Part shown: in pieces, positions 1 through 10,099 of the stretch
How the letters are laid out: every line of letters begins with the position of its first letter
How positions within the stretch are numbered: the first letter of the stretch is position 1
Translations under genes and position numbers: made by a program
From: Bacillus sp. P14.5
GTDB taxonomy: Bacteria; Bacillota; Bacilli; Bacillales; Bacillaceae_B
DNA: 64,000 nucleotides
Direction: 5' to 3'
NCBI RefSeq assembly: GCF_003316765.1
Contig: NZ_NIJF01000066.1
Location: 161,523-225,522, forward strand
Notes under the pieces: model-generated
Told to the model about the DNA's origin: nothing
What the model saw: the letters and a program-made list of their open reading frames with translations, nothing else
Databases searched by the model: none

Positions 1-678
1 GTGGATACATGAGATGGAGGTTTGAGGCAGAGATATGTATCCAGAAGGGTGAGGTGGGTACATGAGATGGAGGTTTGAGGCAGAGATGTGTATCCAGAGG
101 TGTGAAGTGGATACATGAGATGGAGGTTTGAGGCAGAGATATGTATCCAGAAGGGCGAGATGGGTACATGAGATGAAGGTTGGAGGCAGAGATATGTATC
201 CAGAATGGTGAGGTGGATACATGAGTAGGAGGTTTGAGGCAGAGATGTGTATCCAGAAGGGCGAGATGGGTACATGAGATGAAGGTTGGAGGCAGAGATA
301 TGTATCCACAAGGGTGAGGTGGGTACATGAGTAGGAGGTTTGAGGCGGAGATGTGGATCCATAAGGGTGAGGTGGATACATGAGTTGGAGGTTTGAGGCA
401 GAGATATGTATCCAGAAGGGCGAGGTGGATACATGAGTTGAAGGTTTGAGGCAGAGATGTGTATCCAGAAGGGCGAGGTGGATACATGAGTTGAAGGTTT
501 GAGGTGGAGATGTGTATCCATAAGTGTGGAGTGGATACATGAGTTGGAGGTTTGAGGCAGAGATGTGTATCCAGAAGGGTGAGGTGGATACATGAGATGG
601 AGATTTGAGGCAGAGATATGTATCCAGAAGTGTAAGGAGGACACACGAGCAAGAGGATTGGAGGAGAGGTGTATGACC
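1..678. repeat. 53-bp tandem palindrome array (array A)
   Basis: Twelve full 53-bp units start at 1, 54, 107 and so on to 584, followed by a degenerate thirteenth at 637. The array probably continues left of the window. Each unit holds inverted arms GGATACAT and ATGTATCC separated by 24 nt of purine-rich sequence. Units differ by a few substitutions, some of them shared between non-adjacent units. No convincing gene lies in it; the short frame at 592-783 is repeat sequence. Same geometry as the array at 11445. Confidence 0.95.
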
Positions 679-797
679 AGTCCTAACAACCTATTGAGAA
701 TGATACCTTTGGAAGGTTTCATATACTTCAGCGACTTTAACACGTTAATGCGTGAAAAGGGAAAGTCCCTTTTCGCACGGTAACGCGCTAAAATATA

Positions 798-836
798 AAA
801 AAGCCGGATCCGACATTACTGCGGATCCGGCTTTTT
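798..836 (-). terminator. Rho-independent terminator, pbp (possibly bidirectional)
   Basis: Perfect stem with arm GCCGGATCCG and its complement, 9-nt loop, A-run on the left and T-run on the right, so it can work on both strands. It sits just beyond the stop of the penicillin-binding protein gene. Confidence 0.85.
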
Positions 837-844
837 GTTATTCT

Positions 845-3784
845 TTATCCTTGGCTGCTGTCTTCGTTTCCTCCTGATTCAGCTCCTGAATCAGAATCGC
901 TGCCTCCACCCTCAGAGTCTGAGCCTCCGCCCTCTTGGCCTGAATCACCATCCGTATTGCCAGTGTCTGGGTTAGGCTCCTCAGGTTTTTCCGGTTTTGG
1001 CTTTTCATCTTTTGGAGGTTTTGGTTCTTCTTTTTCTTTCCCGATTCTTACTGTATTTGATTTGCCTGATTGTTTTCCGGCAACATCTACTGCAACGACG
1101 TAATACTCTCCATTGCCGACAGATGAGACTAGATCGGAATCAGATTTAACACTTGCTACTTTTTGTCCGCTGACGGTAAAGACTCTATAGCCGACAACGT
1201 CGCTGCTTGCTGAAGCTGTCCAGGTTATTTTGTTTCCGGAAGCAGTGGCGTTAACTGTTCCAGGAGCGGCTCCGTCATCTTCTATCTTGTTTTCTGCTAC
1301 GAGAATGTTCTTGTATTTTTCATCATCCGCTGGAATCAATTGCCGCGGATCTGCGTTGATACCATTCAGGATGCTTTCTACAAAGTCAGGATTCAAGATG
1401 ACACCTGGTTGTGAAAACTCTTCCGGAGTGGAATCGAGTGCCAGATACTTCTTGCCGTTAGCCATCACGTAGCGGCTTTTCAGTAGGCTGTCATCTGTCT
1501 TGCTCGGTGCAAACTGAGCATTGAACAGGTCGCTCTTCACAAGCCCGGCCTGGCTGCATGCATCGGATGGAAGAAGCCCGGAGATGCCGCAGAAGGATCT
1601 GGTTATGACGCCTTCCGGTGCTTGGAATGAACCTTCAGGGTCAATCAAATCAGGTGCTAGGTCTCGTACGTCATTCAACAGGTAAGACCATAATCGTATG
1701 TTTCTCAAACCATAGTGTCCATAAGTTTCCATGGCTCTGAACATTGATTGCGGATCATCATAACCCAGCCATGTTCCGAACGTGATGTTTGGGTTGGATG
1801 CAATGAACCAGTGATCTTTGTAGTCCTGTGTCGTTCCTGATTTCCCTGCCCAGTCGGATGAGAAGTTAAGGAAGGTTTTAGCATAACGTCCCGTTCCGGC
1901 GTAGTGGTCAAAGGTATCACGCATCATATCGATGGTCATGTAAGCTGTTTCAGGACTGAAAACATCAACTGATTCAACTTCATGTTGATAAATGGTGTTT
2001 CCATCCTTATCCAGAATTTTATCAATCATATACGCATCGACGAATTTTCCGCCATTAGCAAAAGTTGTATAGGCATTAGTATTTTCTTCAAGGGTAACTC
2101 CGCGTTCCATGCCGCCAAGTGAAAGGGAGTAGTTCTCTTTCTCTCTGCTGGTAATGGTGGAGAAACCCATTTTTTCCAGGAATTGTATCGGCTGCTTATC
2201 GAATATTTTTGTATACAAACGAGCAGCCGGTATATTCAAGGATTCTGCCAATGCATATCTGGCAGGAATTAACCCATTATAATCAAAGGAATAGTTCTGC
2301 GGATTCCAAGGAACCCCGTTTCCAGCCATGATAGTCATATCAACATCTGGTACAGGTGAACCCGGTCCAATTTCGCCGAATTCCAAAGCCGGCGCGTATA
2401 CAAGCAGCGGCTTCATGGTTGAACCATTCTGACGGATGGTTTTGGTAGCATGGTTCGACTGCTCGAGATCAAAGTCCCTTCCGCCGACAAAACTGATGAT
2501 TCTTCCTGTTTTGTTTTCAATCATGATGCCGCCGACCTGAACGGGATTCGGAACTTCAATTTCTTCCCCTGTTTCAGGATCGATCTTCGTCCTTGTAAGT
2601 TCTTGTCCGTACATTTCATAAGCATCTTTCGTTTTTTGCATGCTGTCATAAATTTCTTTATCGATTGTAGAGTGGATCTGGTACCCACGCTGCCTCATTT
2701 CACGGTCGGCAAGGGTCATGTATTTTTCATAAATCTCATCATTATTATCCAGATCATCCTGTGAATAGCCATCCTGCTCAGCTAAAGTGACTGAGATGAT
2801 ATCCTTTGCGCGGCTTTCAAGCTCGGCGGTCAGCCATGGATAATCGTCATTAACAGAAGGCAAAGGACCGATGAAGTCTTTGGCAATGTCGTGGCTGGAG
2901 GCTGTATCATATTCTTCCTCCGTAATATACCCTTCTTCAAACATCCGGTACAGCACCGTCTGCATCCTTGCAATTCCAGGTTCCAGGTTTTCTTTGACTT
3001 CTCCGCCATTAGTGAAAGGAGTATAGGAGAAGGGTGCTTGCGGAAGGCCCGCAATGAATGCCGCCTGAGGAAGCGACAAGTCTTTAGGTTCAACTCCGAA
3101 AATCCCTTTTGCGGCAGATTTAACGCCGGCAATATTTCTGCCTGATGAGTTCCGCCCCAATGTTGCCACATTTAAATAGGCTTCAAGGATTTCCTCTTTT
3201 TCAAAGAATCGCTCCAGCCTCATCGCTAAAAGGATTTCTTTTGCTTTACGGTCAAAAGAAACTTCATTTGTAAGGATTTGATTCTTGATCAGCTGCTGTG
3301 TAAGGGTGCTTCCACCAGTTTGAGAAGCGGAATTAGTGAACTCCTGCACGATTGCCCGGAGGATTGCTTTCGGGACCACCCCGTTATGCTCTTGGAAGTA
3401 TTCGTCCTCTGTTGCGATCAATGCGTTGACCAGATGATCCGAAACTTCATCTATGCTGACTTCTTCCCGTTCCAAGTCGGTCCTCATTTTTCCAAGATAC
3501 ACATCATTGGCAAAGTAGAGCTGGGAAGTTTCCTCGTAGTTATAGATATCTTTTTTCATGTTGTCGTATGGGCGGATTGGTTCTTCTTTTACCAAAGAGG
3601 CAAAATAACCAGCACCGACACCGCCTGCGAATGCTGTACCAAGAACGGCGAAAATAATAAAAATCAATAATAAATTCCAAAGAACACCATATGTAATTCT
3701 GGCGCGTTTTAAAAATCTATTGTTAGTAAAAAACTTGATGACAGGTTGAGATCGCTGCAGTAAAGATTGAAATTTTTCCTTCAT
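845..3784 (-). CDS. Class A penicillin-binding protein (PBP1A-type)
   Basis: Bifunctional peptidoglycan synthase of about 979 residues, anchored in the membrane by a segment near residues 30-60. The glycosyltransferase-51 domain follows, with the EDEYFQEHNG catalytic motif near 125 and GGSTLTQQLIKN near 160. The transpeptidase domain has the active serine in GSTMKP, then SLN and KSGT. After it comes a fibronectin-III-like segment and an acidic, Gly/Ser/Pro/Glu-rich tail from about residue 890. The start is the ATG at 3784, 7 nt after AGGAGGAG; the longer reading frame upstream has no ribosome site. It is transcribed divergently from tyrS. The exact paralogue cannot be named from sequence alone. 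Confidence 0.92.
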   Translation of the reverse strand: MKEKFQSLLQRSQPVIKFFTNNRFLKRARITYGVLWNLLLIFIIFAVLGTAFAGGVGAGYFASLVKEEPIRPYDNMKKDIYNYEETSQLYFANDVYLGKMRTDLEREEVSIDEVSDHLVNALIATEDEYFQEHNGVVPKAILRAIVQEFTNSASQTGGSTLTQQLIKNQILTNEVSFDRKAKEILLAMRLERFFEKEEILEAYLNVATLGRNSSGRNIAGVKSAAKGIFGVEPKDLSLPQAAFIAGLPQAPFSYTPFTNGGEVKENLEPGIARMQTVLYRMFEEGYITEEEYDTASSHDIAKDFIGPLPSVNDDYPWLTAELESRAKDIISVTLAEQDGYSQDDLDNNDEIYEKYMTLADREMRQRGYQIHSTIDKEIYDSMQKTKDAYEMYGQELTRTKIDPETGEEIEVPNPVQVGGIMIENKTGRIISFVGGRDFDLEQSNHATKTIRQNGSTMKPLLVYAPALEFGEIGPGSPVPDVDMTIMAGNGVPWNPQNYSFDYNGLIPARYALAESLNIPAARLYTKIFDKQPIQFLEKMGFSTITSREKENYSLSLGGMERGVTLEENTNAYTTFANGGKFVDAYMIDKILDKDGNTIYQHEVESVDVFSPETAYMTIDMMRDTFDHYAGTGRYAKTFLNFSSDWAGKSGTTQDYKDHWFIASNPNITFGTWLGYDDPQSMFRAMETYGHYGLRNIRLWSYLLNDVRDLAPDLIDPEGSFQAPEGVITRSFCGISGLLPSDACSQAGLVKSDLFNAQFAPSKTDDSLLKSRYVMANGKKYLALDSTPEEFSQPGVILNPDFVESILNGINADPRQLIPADDEKYKNILVAENKIEDDGAAPGTVNATASGNKITWTASASSDVVGYRVFTVSGQKVASVKSDSDLVSSVGNGEYYVVAVDVAGKQSGKSNTVRIGKEKEEPKPPKDEKPKPEKPEEPNPDTGNTDGDSGQEGGGSDSEGGGSDSDSGAESGGNEDSSQG

Positions 3785-3993
3785 ATATTCACTCCTCCTA
3801 AAATCAACTATATTATAGCATATTTCGACCATGTAAAGACCTTAATCAGGAATTTATAGGGAGGCAGCCGCCAAGCCGTGAAAAATCAATGTAGAAATAA
3901 ACGTGGTATATTTTCCCTTTTTAATTTAATTGGTGGATTTTTCCGTATTGATAAATAAGCTGGCTGTTTTGGAGATGAAGTTCAGTAGGGAAA

Positions 3994-4022
3994 TTGACAA
4001 AGAGGATGTGATTATGATAAAA
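3994..4022 (+). promoter_or_regulatory. SigA-type promoter of tyrS
   Basis: TTGACA at 3994 and ATAAAA at 4017 are 17 bp apart, just upstream of the T-box leader. Position and spacing fit a vegetative promoter. Confidence 0.55.
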
Positions 4023-4029
4023 ATGGGGT

Positions 4030-4290
4030 ATCTGAAAAAATTATAATGAAATCGCTTAGACAGGAACAAGTAGTCCCGTTATCCCTATCCCAGAGAGTCA
4101 GTGGCAGGTGGAAACTGACATATATGACGTGATGAATTACCTCCTCGAGCTTTTGCTGTGAAAGACAAAAAAGTCGATTAGCGGCAAACGGGAAAACCGT
4201 TATTCTGTAGAGTGAAGGATACTTGTGTCCTTAAGTTGGGTGGTACCGCGTGATAAACGTCCCTGCATTGGCAGAGGCGTTTTTTTTGTG
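4030..4290 (+). promoter_or_regulatory. T-box leader (tyrosine) with terminator
   Basis: The leader contains the conserved T-box sequence GGGTGGTACCGCG at about 4238-4250, followed by a terminator hairpin and U-run (about 4255-4290). Upstream, a Stem-I-like region shows an AG-bulge-like element near 4092 and a probable specifier TAC (Tyr) at 4138-4140. Uncharged tRNA-Tyr is expected to stabilise the antiterminator and allow tyrS transcription. The specifier is inferred from position and from the downstream gene. Confidence 0.93.
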
Positions 4291-4308
4291 GAGAAAATAT
4301 CTCCCTAA

Positions 4309-5607
<1,299 letters not shown>

Positions 5608-5621
5608 TGAAAACCTACGAT

Positions 5622-5663
5622 AAAAGGAGGGCCAAATCGTTTTGATTTTGGCGCTCCTTTTTT
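5622..5663 (+). terminator. Terminator of tyrS
   Basis: Stem AAAAGGAG...GCCAAATC pairs with GATTTTGGC...CTCCTTTT and is followed by a T-run. Confidence 0.8.
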
Positions 5664-5668
5664 CATTT

Positions 5669-5843
5669 GACTCTTTTCGTAAACTTTGTTGCTATTACGA
5701 TTGATTTTGGAATCGATCGCCAGAATTAAGCGGAAATAACTTAGAAAAGAGCTGCTTTGCCTGTTTAGAGAGAAAAAACTCCGATTCCAGGGGGGATCCG
5801 GTAAGTGGAATTTTCATGAAGCAACAATTTATGAGAAAACAAC
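5669..5843 (-). mobile_element. MITE-like element, copy 1
   Basis: Begins with GACTCTTTTCGTAAACTTTG and ends with a degenerate inverted copy (GCAACAATTTATGAGAAAAC). It matches the elements at 14971, 49142 and 54124 in opposite orientation and shares their internal AGCAGCTCTTTTCT segment. No open reading frame is present. The rest of the 5664-5986 gap holds nothing recognisable. Confidence 0.7.
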
Positions 5844-5986
5844 TTTACATTTTATCAGTGTTGATTCATCCTAAATAATGATCGCTCCATAATATTAAGA
5901 AAAATTAATATTTTCTTTGAAGGAGTTTATTTGCTATACAGAGAAATGTAATGTGAATAAAAAATATGATTGAGGCGGGTGGGTAC

Positions 5987-6397
5987 ATGGGTTATCAGGC
6001 TGATAAGATATTTGTGAATTTAGCGGTAAAAGATCTCCACAAGACCAAGGAATTTTTCACTAAAGTAGGCTTTGAATTCAATCTTCAGTTTACTAACGAA
6101 TTTGCAGCATGCATGGTTATTAATGAAAATATATTTGCCATGTTGTTAGTGGAAGACCATTTTAAGTCTTTTACTAAAAAAGAAATCACGGACTCGAAAA
6201 AAAGTACTGAAGCAATCTTGGCACTATCAGTTGAAAGCAAAGAAAAAGTCATTGAAATTGTAAACAAAGCGTTAGAAGCAGGAGCAAGTCCTTCGAAGGA
6301 TCCGCAAGATCATGGTTTCATGTATGGTTGGGGGTTTGAAGATATTGACGGTCATTTGTGGGAGCTGTTTTCCATGGATGAAAGTGCAATGGAGTAA
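5987..6397 (+). CDS. VOC (glyoxalase/bleomycin-resistance fold) protein
   Basis: Protein of about 136 residues with the beta-alpha-beta-beta-beta fold pattern of the vicinal oxygen chelate superfamily. It opens with an IFVNLAVKDLHKTKEFF segment and ends with a GHLWELF metal-ligand-type motif near residue 128. Substrate cannot be read from sequence; members include glyoxalases, dioxygenases and antibiotic-binding proteins. The ATG at 5966 has no ribosome site, while the one at 5987 follows a G-rich stretch, so 5987 is preferred with moderate certainty. It is flanked by terminators and so is probably monocistronic. Confidence 0.8.
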   Translation: MGYQADKIFVNLAVKDLHKTKEFFTKVGFEFNLQFTNEFAACMVINENIFAMLLVEDHFKSFTKKEITDSKKSTEAILALSVESKEKVIEIVNKALEAGASPSKDPQDHGFMYGWGFEDIDGHLWELFSMDESAME

Positions 6398-6416
6398 AGT
6401 TTCCGCATATATATTT

Positions 6417-6450
6417 AAAAATCGTCAGCATAAACTGCTGACGATTTTCT
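6417..6450 (+). terminator. Terminator of the VOC gene
   Basis: Perfect stem ATCGTCAGCA / TGCTGACGAT with a 5-nt loop and flanking A and T runs. Confidence 0.85.
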
Positions 6451-6653
6451 TGACTTTATTCATAGATATAAGAACAAAGCTGAAAATAAATTATTCCCTA
6501 TTTCAAAAGACTTTACTAATGTATTCAAAACAGCTATCAGCCATTTTTTTTCAGCAACGAAACAATTTTCGATTACAAGAATGCTCTGTTAAACAGGATC
6601 AGCACAAGAAGATCTATTTCATTAATGTATAGAGAGTGAGTTGGATTGGATTA

Positions 6654-6687
6654 AAATAAAAAACCTTTCCCATAAAAGGGAAAGGTT
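6654..6687 (-). terminator. Terminator of rpsD
   Basis: Stem AACCTTTCCC / GGGAAAGGTT with a 6-nt loop; the A-run on the plus strand is a T-run for the minus-strand transcript. Confidence 0.85.
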
Positions 6688-6696
6688 CCTGGAAGA

Positions 6697-7299
6697 TTAA
6701 CGAGAGTAGAACTCAACGATAAGAGCTTCGTTAATTTCAGCTGGAAGTTCAGAACGCTCTGGTAAGCGAGTGAAAGATCCTTCAAGCTTGTCAGCATCGA
6801 AAGTCAAGAAGTCAGGAACAAAGCTGTTCACTTCAAGAGCTTCTTTAACGATGTTAAGGTTGCGGGATTTTTCGCGAACACCGATTGTTTGGCCAGCAGA
6901 CAGACGGTATGATGGGATATCTACGCGAGATCCATCAACAGTAACGTGTCCGTGGTTAACAAGTTGGCGTGCTTGACGGCGAGTACGAGCCAAACCAAGA
7001 CGATAAACAACGTTATCAAGGCGGGATTCAAGAAGTGCCATGAAGTTTTCACCGTGTTTACCTTGCATTTTACCTGCTCTGTCGAATAGGTTACGGAATT
7101 GACGCTCAGTCACTCCATACATATGACGAAGCTTTTGCTTCTCTTGTAATTGTAAACCATACTCAGAGATTTTTTTGCGTTGGTTAGGACCATGTTGTCC
7201 AGGAGCGTAAGGACGCTTTTCTAATTCTTTACCTGTACCGCTTAGAGAGATTCCAAGGCGGCGGGATAATTTCCAGCTAGGGCCAGTATAACGAGCCAT
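6697..7299 (-). CDS. rpsD: 30S ribosomal protein S4
   Basis: Primary 16S rRNA-binding ribosomal protein of 200 residues, the usual size. It starts [19 protein letters not shown] and has a central S4 RNA-binding domain ([20 protein letters not shown]) and the conserved end ALIVEFYSR. The start at 7299 has AAGGAGGAG upstream; a longer in-frame extension is leader sequence. The gene is monocistronic and divergent from dgcP. In Bacillus, S4 is known to repress its own synthesis through the leader RNA. Confidence 0.98.
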   Translation of the reverse strand: MARYTGPSWKLSRRLGISLSGTGKELEKRPYAPGQHGPNQRKKISEYGLQLQEKQKLRHMYGVTERQFRNLFDRAGKMQGKHGENFMALLESRLDNVVYRLGLARTRRQARQLVNHGHVTVDGSRVDIPSYRLSAGQTIGVREKSRNLNIVKEALEVNSFVPDFLTFDADKLEGSFTRLPERSELPAEINEALIVEFYSR

Positions 7300-7483
7300 T
7301 GAAGACTCCTCCTTCGTGTTTTTATTTTGTTGTAAAATAAAAACCGTGTGTGAATTGACAATCATGCGTATTATGTTTTCATGTACCTTCGCTCCAGCAG
7401 CAGAGAGTTACAAGATACACCTCATTCACGAGGAACAAAATACAGCATAAAGGACATCACAAAGGCTGCATTTATTTTACACA
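7300..7483 (-). promoter_or_regulatory. Long rpsD leader, probable S4 autoregulatory RNA
   Basis: About 180 nt separate the predicted transcription start from rpsD, with no open reading frame. Bacillus rpsD leaders are known to bind S4 for translational repression. The location and length agree, but I did not verify the pseudoknot fold. Confidence 0.45.
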
Positions 7484-7489
7484 AAGAAT

Positions 7490-7518
7490 ATTATATGATT
7501 TTAAACCGGTGAAGTCAA
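7490..7518 (-). promoter_or_regulatory. SigA-type promoter of rpsD
   Basis: On the minus strand TTGACT and a perfect TATAAT are 17 bp apart (plus-strand 7518-7513 and 7495-7490). Confidence 0.75.
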
Positions 7519-7801
7519 GGGTGAATTCTTATTTAGAATCGTTCCTCTATTATTTACCCATACTATTTGTCGGTTTTGGGTTACACCTGTTCAACGCAGT
7601 AGTAAACCTGAAGCAGGAAACGGCTTCTGTTTTTACTTATCAATTAAAGTACAGCCTTAGTAAGAACCCTTGTAAGGCCGGCCTTTAAAAAGGTGGAGAA
7701 TTAGCCCCTGTGAAAAGTAGTTAATTTAGAATATTACATAGGAATCATCTGAATCTTTGTGATATAATTTTATTTGATAGAATCAGAGGTGTAATGGTGT
7801 A

Positions 7802-7854
7802 TTTCATCATTATCGGTGCCTCCAATTCCCTTGGATATACCGATAATGATGAAA
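7802..7854. repeat. 16-bp perfect inverted repeat upstream of dgcP
   Basis: TTTCATCATTATCGGT at 7802-7817 is repeated inverted at 7839-7854, with a 21-nt spacer. There is no T-run, so it is not a standard terminator. It lies about 95 bp before the dgcP start. The rest of 7519-7949 shows only a weak hairpin near 7602-7639. Confidence 0.7.
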
Positions 7855-7949
7855 GTCCTAAAACGGTTATTACATAGCGGTAAGTTTATTGATAAGCTGG
7901 CGGGCCAAAGGAATAAATAACAGTAAAGCTAGGATATGAGGGACATACT

Positions 7950-9857
7950 ATGGATAAGAAAGATTGTGTGGACACACAGGTGATCGGGATGGACAGGAAG
8001 GACGACCGTTTCCTGGATAACTACAAAGCCCAATTGTTTGACTTAGTGAATGAAGAGTTCAATGAAGAAGACGGCAACACCGGTCAATGCCTTTACAGCT
8101 GGATGAAAATGGTGCACGATATCCTGCATGCTGAAACGGTCCTTTTCTACCAGCGGATGGAGTGCAGCTATCAGCTTACCGAGTGGATATCATTGGAAAA
8201 CCATCCTTCTTCAGTTTTTCCTGATATTTTAGACGGTATTTTCAAGGACGACAAAGAGGTTTTCGCAAAAGGTACAGACAGGCAAACTGATTTCCTCTCA
8301 TATGACTATGCCTTTCGCATAAAGGATCATCAGCATGGCTCGTTTGGCGTTCTGCTGGTGTCAGGAATCCGGTCCAACGAGGTTCTGAGCCTGTCCAGGA
8401 ATGCTTTGGAGAAGTTTACAGCCTCCAGCAGTGCTTTCCTGAAGAAAATGAATTTGTATCTTCAAATTATAGAAGATGAGCATCGTTACCGTGAACTTTT
8501 CAAGGTGAATGAAGCTTTCCATTCTTCAATGGATATTAATATTTTGCTTGGCCAGATCATCAGTACACTGACCAGGGTGTTCCCGGATTACCACTTTCAT
8601 TTATTGCTTTCAAATGATAATGATAAAAACCATGGAAATCTGCCTATTAAGGATTTTGACTACGATAGTGCCAACACAGCAGCCATGGAGGCTTTTGTTA
8701 ATGGAACCATCGAAATAGAACAACATTATTCAGAGCAAAAGCTTACCCTGTATGCTCCGTTAAAAGGAAAGCAGGGTGTATATGGTGTTCTGGAAGTCAT
8801 AACCGGTCTCCCATTCAAGTTTCCTGAAAATCAAAGGGAATTCGTCCGTCTCCTGGCCTATACAGCTGGAAACGCGCTTGAAAATGCCAAGCTTTATCAG
8901 CAGTCCAGAAGGTTGATTTCTGATCTGCAGCTGATCAATGAGACTTCACACAGATTAAATTCAAATTTACGGATGGCGGAGACTCTTGCATTCTTAAAAA
9001 AACAGATTAAGCGTTCTTTTCAAGCTTCCTCTATCGGCTTTGTCTTTATTGATAAAATGGGGGAATCCAAGGTTCTTACAGAAAGCTCCTCCTATTTTAA
9101 AAGTATTGAAGGGGCGACATGCATCAACTATGTTAAACGTAAAATCTATACGGATAAAGAAGCGATATTCATTGGCGATCTCAGCGGCAAGTTCGGCAAG
9201 GACCTGTCTTATCTTTCTCTCATGGCTGTTCCAATGGTCCAGAACAATTCAATAATTGGTTTCTGTATTGTACTTCATGAGGAACCTTATTCTTTTTCAT
9301 TTGATATGTACAAGCTCCTGCAGTCATTTATCCATCATTCCACACTGGCATTGACCAACTCCATGCTCCGTGAAAAGCTGGAAGAACTGGTCGTGACGGA
9401 TCACTTGACGCAGCTTTATTCAAGAAATTATTTGGATGATGAAATGGCCAAGGCGATGAAGAGAGATGAACAAGGCGCACTCCTGCTTTTGGATATTGAT
9501 AACTTCAAGAAAATCAACGATACATATGGACATCAGATCGGAGATGAAGTCCTCATCCAGGTTGCCAAGGTCCTTATAGATGAATCAAACGGAACAGGCT
9601 TTGCGGCAAGGTGGGGAGGAGAGGAACTTGCTGTTTACCTTCCTGATATGGATTTGAAATCGGGTGTCTCGATGGGAGCAAGGCTTGTGGAGCAGATCCC
9701 GAAAGCAACCAATCCTTTTGTCACTGTATCCTGCGGTGTCTCCTCTTGGAAGAAGGGGCAGGAGGATCATGTGAAGGACTTAGTCAAAAGAGCGGACGCC
9801 TCCATGTACTACGCAAAAAATAATGGAAAAAACCAGGTTGCCAACATTTTATACTAG
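7950..9857 (+). CDS. dgcP: GAF-GGDEF diguanylate cyclase
   Basis: Synthesises cyclic di-GMP from two GTP. The 635-residue protein has an N-terminal sensor-like region, GAF-like domains at roughly 175-320 and 335-480, and a C-terminal GGDEF domain from about 485. The active-site motif is GGEEL near residue 553, with DIDNFKKINDTYGH upstream, so catalysis is expected. No membrane segments are visible, so the enzyme is probably cytosolic. Its position next to rpsD matches ytrP/dgcP of B. subtilis. The start at 7950 has only a weak ribosome site (GAGGG). Confidence 0.9.
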   Translation: MDKKDCVDTQVIGMDRKDDRFLDNYKAQLFDLVNEEFNEEDGNTGQCLYSWMKMVHDILHAETVLFYQRMECSYQLTEWISLENHPSSVFPDILDGIFKDDKEVFAKGTDRQTDFLSYDYAFRIKDHQHGSFGVLLVSGIRSNEVLSLSRNALEKFTASSSAFLKKMNLYLQIIEDEHRYRELFKVNEAFHSSMDINILLGQIISTLTRVFPDYHFHLLLSNDNDKNHGNLPIKDFDYDSANTAAMEAFVNGTIEIEQHYSEQKLTLYAPLKGKQGVYGVLEVITGLPFKFPENQREFVRLLAYTAGNALENAKLYQQSRRLISDLQLINETSHRLNSNLRMAETLAFLKKQIKRSFQASSIGFVFIDKMGESKVLTESSSYFKSIEGATCINYVKRKIYTDKEAIFIGDLSGKFGKDLSYLSLMAVPMVQNNSIIGFCIVLHEEPYSFSFDMYKLLQSFIHHSTLALTNSMLREKLEELVVTDHLTQLYSRNYLDDEMAKAMKRDEQGALLLLDIDNFKKINDTYGHQIGDEVLIQVAKVLIDESNGTGFAARWGGEELAVYLPDMDLKSGVSMGARLVEQIPKATNPFVTVSCGVSSWKKGQEDHVKDLVKRADASMYYAKNNGKNQVANILY

Positions 9858-9862
9858 TCAAA

Positions 9863-9901
9863 GAAGACCTTGAAACAGTTGTGTTTCGAGGTCTTTTCTT
9901 A
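9863..9901 (+). terminator. Terminator of dgcP
   Basis: Stem AAGACCTTGAAACA with its near-perfect complement, 4-nt loop and T-rich tail. Confidence 0.85.
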
Positions 9902-9994
9902 TTGAATTTTTAAAATGGAAGCACAAAACAGATTTATTGTAAACGCTTTCTTTTTCCAAAGAAATGTCATATGCTATTAATGGATTCTTAAGAG

Positions 9995-10090
9995 ATGAGT
10001 AGGCCGGACGGTTTAACTGCCGCCGGAGAGACCCTGTCAGAAGGGGATAGAGAAGGAACACAATGTAAGGGAACGGACCATAGATCAGGA
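9995..10090 (+). promoter_or_regulatory. Structured leader of methionine gamma-lyase gene (unassigned)
   Basis: The leader is GC-richer than its surroundings and contains a hairpin CCGGaCGG / CCGCCGG (10004-10026) and a short CCC/GGG hairpin (about 10034-10046). It does not match the S-box (SAM-I) consensus or any riboswitch I could recall. A reading frame runs through it in phase with the gene but has no start signal. Confidence 0.35.
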
Positions 10091-10099
10091 GGAGAAAAA

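Noticed and set aside
1-678. CRISPR array
   Set aside because: There are no unique spacers: the whole 53-bp unit is repeated. No cas genes anywhere in the window.
592-783. Plus-strand frame of 63 codons
   Set aside because: Begins within the tandem repeat and has no ribosome site or recognisable protein features.
9995-10090. SAM (S-box) riboswitch before the methionine gamma-lyase gene
   Set aside because: The conserved S-box core sequences and terminator are missing.
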